Made by a program: the position numbers and the translations under genes. The notes under the pieces are model-generated. The model ran no database searches. It was not told where the DNA came from and saw only the letters and a program-made list of their open reading frames with translations. 64,000 nucleotides of DNA from Cannabis sativa (Eukaryota; Streptophyta; Magnoliopsida; Rosales; Cannabaceae), in NCBI RefSeq assembly GCF_029168945.1, contig NC_083603.1, positions 45,952,406-46,016,405 on the forward strand, in the 5' to 3' direction. This document shows, one piece after another, positions 58,100 through 64,000 of the stretch (the stretch's first letter is position 1; every line of letters starts with the position of its first letter).

Positions 58100-58659
58100 T
58101 GGAGAGAGGGTTGACTCTTTGAAGAGGAAATTATACTCTATACCTTTTTTTATATTATCCTCTTTTATTTTTACCTTCTTTTTTAAAGTCTATCATTTTT
58201 ACCTCTTTTTTTAAATATTGTACCAATTTTGCCTCTGTCACTTCAATATACTCTCTATGTGACTCTCTTATATCAGGGTATTTTGGGTACAATACATATA
58301 AAAAGAGGTATGTTTCAAATAAATATAAAATTAGAGATAAATTTGATTAATTGATCAATAAAAGGGGCATTTTTCAACTTACCCCCCCCATTGAATGTCA
58401 CATTGTTTTGTTAATTGGGTTCTTTGTTTTTGGGCTTGAAATATTGCAACTGTTATTCTTAATAATACTAATTAATTTTGTGGATGCATAAAATAATCAA
58501 ATTAGAAAAATACCATTTTTACAATTCTTGTATTAATTTGTGTCTTTAAATTTGTGTTGGGATAAAAAGCTGTGGTAAATATCCAACATATAAGAATACA
58601 TTTACTATCTCCTACTTACTCTAATCGGATTACTTATCTTGAACTACTATACTCATTTT
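58100..58659. other. Intergenic AT-rich DNA
   Basis: T-rich polypyrimidine stretches at 58,140-58,230, no supported feature. Confidence 0.6.
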
Positions 58660-59148
58660 ATGTAGATAACTCTCTCCAAAATAAAACTGGAGAATGATAA
58701 GGTTTTTCTTTAGAGAAAAACTACGTTGAAGAGAAAAGCAAGAATGCTTACTGATTTGTGCAATTCTAAGGTGTGCTTAGTAATCTATGATCCCAAAGGC
58801 AATCTAGATGTGTGGCCTGAGGACTCCACGGAAGCTCATTCTATCATCAATAACTACTACACCAAATTAGAGTCTAAGAAGAGAAAGAATAATGAAGTGT
58901 GTCTCTCTAATGTGTTGGAGAAAAAGTTGAGAAAACTTGAAGAAAAAGTTAGTTGTACTATTACTACTACTTCTACTGTTAATGGGGCTTCATCAGTACC
59001 CTTGATTTGGGATGAAAAATTAGCTGTTTTATCCAAAAATTCGTTGATGGATATGGCACAATGCATAAAGGCTAAGATTATAGTTTTGGATGAGAAGATT
59101 GACATGGTTAAAGGAAAAGACCAAGCAATTTTACAAACCCTACTATGA
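58660..59148 (+). pseudogene. Type I (M-type, gamma-like) MADS-box gene, damaged in the DNA-binding domain
   Basis: In one frame from 58,660: an ATG followed at once by a stop, then KIKLENDKVFL-stop (58,678-58,713), RKTTLKRKARML and, open to 59,148, LCNSKVCLVIYDPKGNLDVW PEDST, IINNYYTKLE, a coiled-coil-prone KKLRKLEEK, and a C-terminal IKAKIIVLDEKIDMVKG. This order matches plant M-type MADS proteins (KLELI.ND..RK.TF.KRK.. / LC.V..C.IIY...WPED). Compared with the family, several residues are missing before NDK and after RML, and two stops interrupt the MADS domain. Type I genes are mostly expressed in seeds and female gametophytes. From the internal codons a product without a working DNA-binding helix is conceivable but not expected. 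Confidence 0.72.
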
Positions 59149-59999
59149 AGATTCTGCTTTGCTCAACACAAAAAGCCAAGAATTTCCAATCCCCTTCAGT
59201 GCAGCTGCTCACACTTCCAACAATTTTCTGTGCAGCCAAGTGGAATTTGACATTCCATAATCTATCATTGGTTTTCAGTAATATACTATATATTATTTTT
59301 CAATTTTCATTCATATAACAATTTTTAATTTTCAGATTTTCATTGTTTGTGAAATTTATATTAAAAATGATATCTGGAATATATACTAATACATATGTTT
59401 GATGTTTTCAATTTGCAATTATCTGAAAATATTGATATAGTTCATTATTCATCAACAAAAAAACAAAAAAGAGTCGAACGGATCTAAGTTTGTAAACAAC
59501 ACAGTATATATATTAGATTATCTTCTGAAAAAGGCTGCTTTCCTAGCTATTCCTAAGGAGGCATCTTTCCAAAGAAAAAAAAAACTATATATATTTGACA
59601 TGCACATTTTGAGTTAGCTAAGAGAGTCTTGTCTTTAGATTTTATTTATTACGTTATGCAGCTTTTCATACACAGTAAAACTCCAGTCTCACAAATAGAC
59701 ATTCAATTGGGCTACTCAATTAGAAAACTGAACTATAGTTTGATTATAATTCTTAAAAACTATGAAATAATAATTATTAAAATTAAAAGTTGAAGAAAAG
59801 GGCATCACCAATTTGAAATTGTAATGTATAATATAGAAAATGATCGTTCCATAATTAATATATTAAGCCATGTAGCCGTCCAAATGGTACACACGACCCA
59901 ATGAAAATTATATAAATAAAGTAATGTGAAAAACGAGTTTTTGGTCAAAACCACAGCTTATAAGAAAGCCATTTAATATTATTCTAACCATTATCAATT
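59149..59999. other. Intergenic DNA
   Basis: No feature beyond the likely 3' region of the MADS-box pseudogene. Confidence 0.6.
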
Positions 60000-60183
60000 G
60001 AGCATTGCTATTAGGCACCAGTGGTGCCTAGCACCTTTGCGACATGTCGCGTTGCGATTAGCTAGCGATACTCCCTAAAAACTATTATATTAAATTATAT
60101 GGAACCCGATACTTAGTTGTACGAATAGCGATATTGACACATAGGAAGGTGGTAGGCACCACTGGTGCCCTTTATCATTTCTC
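60000..60183. mobile_element. Short MITE, 184 bp, TSD ATTATCAATT
   Basis: Flanked by the 10-bp direct repeat ATTATCAATT at 59,990-59,999 and 60,184-60,193. Ends GAGCATTGCTATTAGGCACC and (reverse complement) GAGAAATGATAAAGGGCACC. Each subterminal region carries the short palindrome GGCACCAGTGGTGCC (right: GGCACCACTGGTGCC). The TSD length fits Mutator-type elements. No coding capacity. Confidence 0.85.
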
Positions 60184-60193
60184 ATTATCAATT

Positions 60194-60884
60194 GGTGTTC
60201 ACATTTACACTATCGATCCAAGATATTAAATTCTTATTGTAGTAAAAGGGACCACATTCCTTCTTATTATTGGAAATTTTATTTTTAAATTGTGAGCAAA
60301 ATACTACAAGTTGTTTATTAAATTTTATCCCAAGTTTAATTCTTCCCTTTCTTGATGTCAAATAAATAAATAATAAAAAGGAAAAGAAATAAATAAACAA
60401 AGCTTCTCTTGAATCTTAAATAGGTTTTGGATTTTTTGTATGATACTATTACACTATTTACCATTTTAATTTGTTTAAAATTTAAATGCAAACATAACAG
60501 TCTACTTTTTTTTTTGAAACAGAATTTAACATTCTCTACTTTATATTATATCCTTTGTATTTTTATTAAGCCAAAAAAAAAAAAAAAATTGTATCCTCTG
60601 TATTAATATATCAATAGCTAATACATTAGGACAAAAAGAAATGAAAAATTGATGATTTTTATTTGGTAACTATTATCATAAATTTATGTGTTGTTATTTT
60701 ATATGTTAGAAATAATTATTTATTCATCTGAAAAAAGGCAAAGTATGTCAAAAAAAAAAAAAAATGACATTGATTAATTTTTTTGAATGGAGAAAGACAT
60801 TGATTATTAGTGCAAGGCTACATAATTATTTCATACCCGGTGTTGTATTTCATATTAAATTAGATTGCACTATATTATATTAAA
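60194..60884. other. Intergenic AT-rich DNA
   Basis: No feature seen. Confidence 0.6.
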
Positions 60885-60912
60885 CTAGGGAACTAAGCCG
60901 CGCTTCGCGCGG
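60885..60912 (-). mobile_element. Helitron-like 3' terminus
   Basis: On the minus strand a GC hairpin CCGCGC-gaa-GCGCGG (60,898-60,912) is followed by CTTAGTTCC and CTAG, with a T next and A before on the host side as expected for insertion between A and T. This is the classical Helitron 3' end. The body would extend to higher coordinates; I could not find the TC-start end or Rep/helicase sequence. Confidence 0.6.
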
Positions 60913-62570
60913 GTTCGACCTCACTTTTATAATTCTTTTAATTATTTTAATGTAATTTTTTACATTTTATTTAAAATATAATTTAAAATAAATAATATTC
61001 ATTAGCGTTTAGCTTACTATAAATTAGGCAACAATAAAATAATAGAGCTGTAAAATGTAAATACATGTTGCTTTTGAGGTCTAAAAAACCACTTAAAAGA
61101 TGAGTATATTGAATTGTATGATTTCTTTTTATTATAGATTATAAAAAATGTAATTATTTTAAAAAAATTAAAAAAAAATACCGATTTATGTATTTATTGA
61201 GAAAGTATAGCAAAAAAATTTATAGCCTCTGTCCCAATATTGAGAGAAAAAAGAAAAAAATAAATACACCACAATAAATTAAAAGTGTTTATTATTTTTA
61301 TTGAACTTTAAACATTAATCATATATTAAACTAACAATATAGGAGAAAATTAAAGTAAAAATATAAAAAATCAATAAAAATAATAATTATTTAAGAATGA
61401 AAGGTCAAATAAATAAAGAAAAAAAAAACATGGATAAAAAGGTCACTCTACTCACTCTATCCTTCTTTTTAATTTTTTTATTTTAATTAATTGAATTATT
61501 TTTACCACTAATTAAAGAAAAATTACATAAAATAAATATGAAAGTATGATTATTTTTTTCTACTGGATATTTTTCTTCTAATTTGTTTATGAACTATCAA
61601 AATATAATAATTTAGAAGAATAATTATAAAAATATTCAATCCAAGAAAATATAGAATAATAATATTAAGAAGGAGAGAAAATTATATTTCTATTTTGTGC
61701 ATTAAAATTGTAAAAAGTAAATATAGCTGTATAAAGAAAAACTTTTAAAAAAACCTTAAGTATATATTTTTTAAAATTCTACTACATTTATTACTAATTT
61801 ATTTGTGCATTTTATAATCTAAAAATACCACAAAATATTAAAAAAAAAAAAAAAATTACAATCTTATTGGATAGATGATTTATATATTATATTTTTATAT
61901 AATATTATATAAAATTTTAATTTATATCAAATTATTATTTATAAAAATTAGGGGAATTATCCTATATATTATTTTTTTTAATTTTTTTTTTAAATTTACG
62001 GTTTGAATTTCTAAAGTGGTTGCAACGGTAGTTACAGTAAGGATTTCTGTACGATTTTTTATTGCAATTTAAGTTGCAGCGAGTTGCAATAAGAGTTTTT
62101 ATGCCTAATTCCGTAAAAATACAAAAAAAAAAATATTTTAAAGTGTAAAAATGAAAAAATCCCTAAAAATTAATACTACATAAAATATAATTTAATAATA
62201 TACTATGTAAGTATGTAGTGTAATATGTCTTCCGAGAAGAATCCTAAATGATCTCGTATAAACTATCCTATGTTAGTATGTTATATATAATTGAGTAAAA
62301 TTTTGATTTACTAACTTATCCTATGTTAGAAAATGAGTATTTAGGCTTAATGGAAATTATGGAATGTCTCTTTCATAATTCACTTATTAGAAAAAAAATG
62401 TCATATTTTCTCATTTTCTTAAAACAAACAATTTTGTTTATGATAATATCTATTATTTCTACCTAATGAGGACGATCAAAAGTAATTATTAACATGAAAA
62501 TAAAAGAGCCAAAAATGTCATAAAAACGAAACCATATTAGAAAAACCATTAGTAAACCTCTTCCTTCCTT
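60913..62570. other. AT-rich DNA, possible Helitron body and upstream region of the receptor kinase gene
   Basis: No coding sequence. The right part (from about 62,300) probably contains the promoter of the following gene, but no TATA box stands out. Confidence 0.5.
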
Positions 62571-62575
62571 CTACA

Positions 62576-62587
62576 ATGGATAACTGA
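62576..62587 (+). promoter_or_regulatory. Three-codon uORF in the leader of the receptor kinase gene
   Basis: ATGGATAACTGA lies 37 nt before the main start codon. It is in the transcript only if transcription starts upstream of it, which is likely because the sequence from here to the main ATG is too short for a promoter. A W-box-like TTGACC is at 62,591-62,596. Confidence 0.45.
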
Positions 62588-62624
62588 GCTTTGACCAAAC
62601 TCATCGCCGCTGGAGAGTAACACA

Positions 62625-64000
62625 ATGATTCTCCGCCACTCCCTTCACATGACAACCTTCCTCATCATCATCATCATCCTCTTCATTCTCTCACCAACTT
62701 TCGCCCTCAATTTCCTCTTTAACTCATTCGCCGGCACCTCAAACTCCACCAACGTCACCTTAGTCAACGATGCCCATTTCGACTCATCGGTGATTCGGTT
62801 AACTAATGAAACCCTCATCGACCAGTTTTCCGTCGGCCGAGCTTTCTACCCATCTAAAATCACCATGAGAAGAAGCTCAAACTCAAACTCTTCCTCTGTT
62901 TCTTCTTTCTCCACCTCTTTTGTCTTTTCTGTTTTGCCAGTTATAAGCTCCAGCCCTGGCTTTGGTCTCTGCTTCGTCCTCACCAATTACACCTCACCTC
63001 CCGGCGCCATCGCCAGTCAGTACTTCGGTCTATTCACCAACGCTACGGTGAGAACACCAGCTCCCCTGTTAGCCATTAAGTTCGATACGGGTCGGAATCC
63101 GGAATTCGGTGACCTGGATGGGAACCACATCGGAATCAATCTCAACAGTATTGAATCAGAGACGTGGAACCCCGCCGGATATTACAACTCAACTGGATCC
63201 TTCGTCCCAGTTCCAATGCGAGATGGGAGAAACATCAGAGCTTGGATCGAATTCGATGGCACCAATTTCGAAATCAACGTCACTGTTGCTCCCATTGGAG
63301 TTCCTCGTCCGGTTAAACCTACACTCACTTACAGAGACAGGAACATAGCGAATTTCATCTCCGATGAAATGTTTATTGGGTTTTCGGCTTCGATAACGCA
63401 ATGGATCGAAGCGCAGAGGATTTTAGCTTGGAGCTTTAGCGACACAGGAGTTTTGAGAGAGATCAACACGACGAATTTGCCGGTCTTTCTTGTACCGGAG
63501 TCATCTTCGTCGCTTTCTCCCGGGAAAATTTCTGGGATTGTAATCGGTTGTGCTGCTTTTGTAGCGATTTGTTCAATCGGGGTTTTCTGGTATTGGCGGA
63601 AGAGCAAGCTGAAAGACAAAGAAGAAGATGACGATATTGAAGATTGGGAACTCGAGTATTGGCCTCACCGATTCACATACGAAGAACTTGATGAAGCCAC
63701 CGAAAGCTTTTCCGACAATCAACTTCTGGGCGCAGGCGGGTTCGGGAAAGTTTACAAAGGAACTTTACCAAACGAAACCCAAATCGCGGTTAAATGCGTG
63801 AACCACGATTCAAAACAAGGGTTGAGAGAATTCATGGCTGAAATTTCAAGCATGGGAAGGCTTCAACACAAGAACTTAGTCAAAATGCGAGGATGGTGTA
63901 GAAAAGGGAACCAACTCATGCTCGTATATGATTTCATGCCCAATGGTAGCCTTAACCAATGGATTTTCGACAAGCCCAAGAAGCTTCTGGGCTGGGAACA
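62625..64000 (+). CDS. L-type lectin-domain receptor kinase, S.1-like (5' part, runs off the window)
   Basis: An open frame of 458 codons with no stop and no intron, continuing beyond 64,000. A signal peptide (residues 1-28, MTTFLIIIIILFILSPTFA) precedes a legume-lectin domain (about 29-275): LNFLFNSFAG, VGRAFYPSKI, SFVFSVLP, GFGLCFVLTNY, LLAIKFDTGRNPEFGDLDGN, HIGINLNS and WIEFDGTN. The membrane helix is at about 302-322 (ISGIVIGCAAFVAICSIGVF), then WYWRKSK. The acidic juxtamembrane EDWELEYWPHRFTYEELDEA leads into the kinase: P-loop GAGGFGKVY (369-377), catalytic Lys in AVK (390), αC Glu in FMAEISSMG (406), hinge near LMLVYDFMPNGSLNQWIF. The juxtamembrane text and the DSKQGLREFMAE region are those of the LecRK-S.1 group. 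Such kinases act at the plasma membrane, with roles in immunity or development; the specific role is unknown. ATG 62,625 is chosen because the signal peptide follows it. Confidence 0.93.
   Translation, partial: MILRHSLHMTTFLIIIIILFILSPTFALNFLFNSFAGTSNSTNVTLVNDAHFDSSVIRLTNETLIDQFSVGRAFYPSKITMRRSSNSNSSSVSSFSTSFVFSVLPVISSSPGFGLCFVLTNYTSPPGAIASQYFGLFTNATVRTPAPLLAIKFDTGRNPEFGDLDGNHIGINLNSIESETWNPAGYYNSTGSFVPVPMRDGRNIRAWIEFDGTNFEINVTVAPIGVPRPVKPTLTYRDRNIANFISDEMFIGFSASITQWIEAQRILAWSFSDTGVLREINTTNLPVFLVPESSSSLSPGKISGIVIGCAAFVAICSIGVFWYWRKSKLKDKEEDDDIEDWELEYWPHRFTYEELDEATESFSDNQLLGAGGFGKVYKGTLPNETQIAVKCVNHDSKQGLREFMAEISSMGRLQHKNLVKMRGWCRKGNQLMLVYDFMPNGSLNQWIFDKPKKLLGWE

Overview
The window is plant nuclear DNA, most likely from a eudicot. 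It is AT-rich and intron-bearing, and about three quarters of what I can explain is transposable elements. The host genes are plant-specific: a lectin receptor kinase of the L-type S.1 class, a small PB1-domain protein, a Raf-like kinase pseudogene and a type I MADS-box pseudogene. I cannot fix the species from sequence alone.

Layout. 1-17.3 kb: a decayed minus-strand DUF1985/Ulp1 (C48) peptidase gene of the kind often carried by Mutator-like elements, with ~80-bp ATCGAT-rich tandem arrays at both ends. A 2.0-kb solo LTR (TSD ATCAT) and a 10.2-kb Ty1/copia element with 1,892-bp LTRs (TSD GTTGA) split it, and a hAT-type MITE sits at its right edge. 17.7-22.4 kb: a (GA)n tract, a Tourist-type MITE, a 28-bp minisatellite and a second hAT MITE. 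22.4-33.9 kb: an old minus-strand copia element split inside its reverse transcriptase by a very young plus-strand copia element (24,036-30,833). The young element has LTRs that look identical apart from one A-run length, and its gag appears to start in the LTR and be joined by splicing.

35.5-36.4 kb: a compact intact two-exon PB1-domain gene (minus strand). 36.8-41.5 kb: a 410-bp palindromic MITE, then a decayed LINE whose reverse transcriptase is split by a 935-bp Cassandra-type TRIM with 5S-rRNA-like LTRs (TSD CTTGT). 41.6-50.5 kb: a run of inverted-repeat elements: a foldback with a 9-bp TSD, a candidate solo LTR with U3 minisatellite, a 2.4-kb Mutator-like element with GC-rich double palindromes, a second foldback, a second copy of the 410-bp MITE, and LTR and hAT remnants. 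51.5-58.1 kb: a 5'-truncated LINE with a long open frame, the kinase pseudogene and a third foldback-like element. 58.6-64 kb: the MADS-box pseudogene, a 184-bp MITE, a Helitron-like 3' terminus, and the 5' part of the lectin receptor kinase gene, which runs off the window.

There is no operon-like system. The interest lies in element biology: defective elements with near-identical LTRs (implying mobilisation in trans), a gag whose start codon is in the LTR, a TRIM carrying Pol III-like modules, and several foldback families. The boundaries that carry target-site duplications were read directly and are the firmest calls here.
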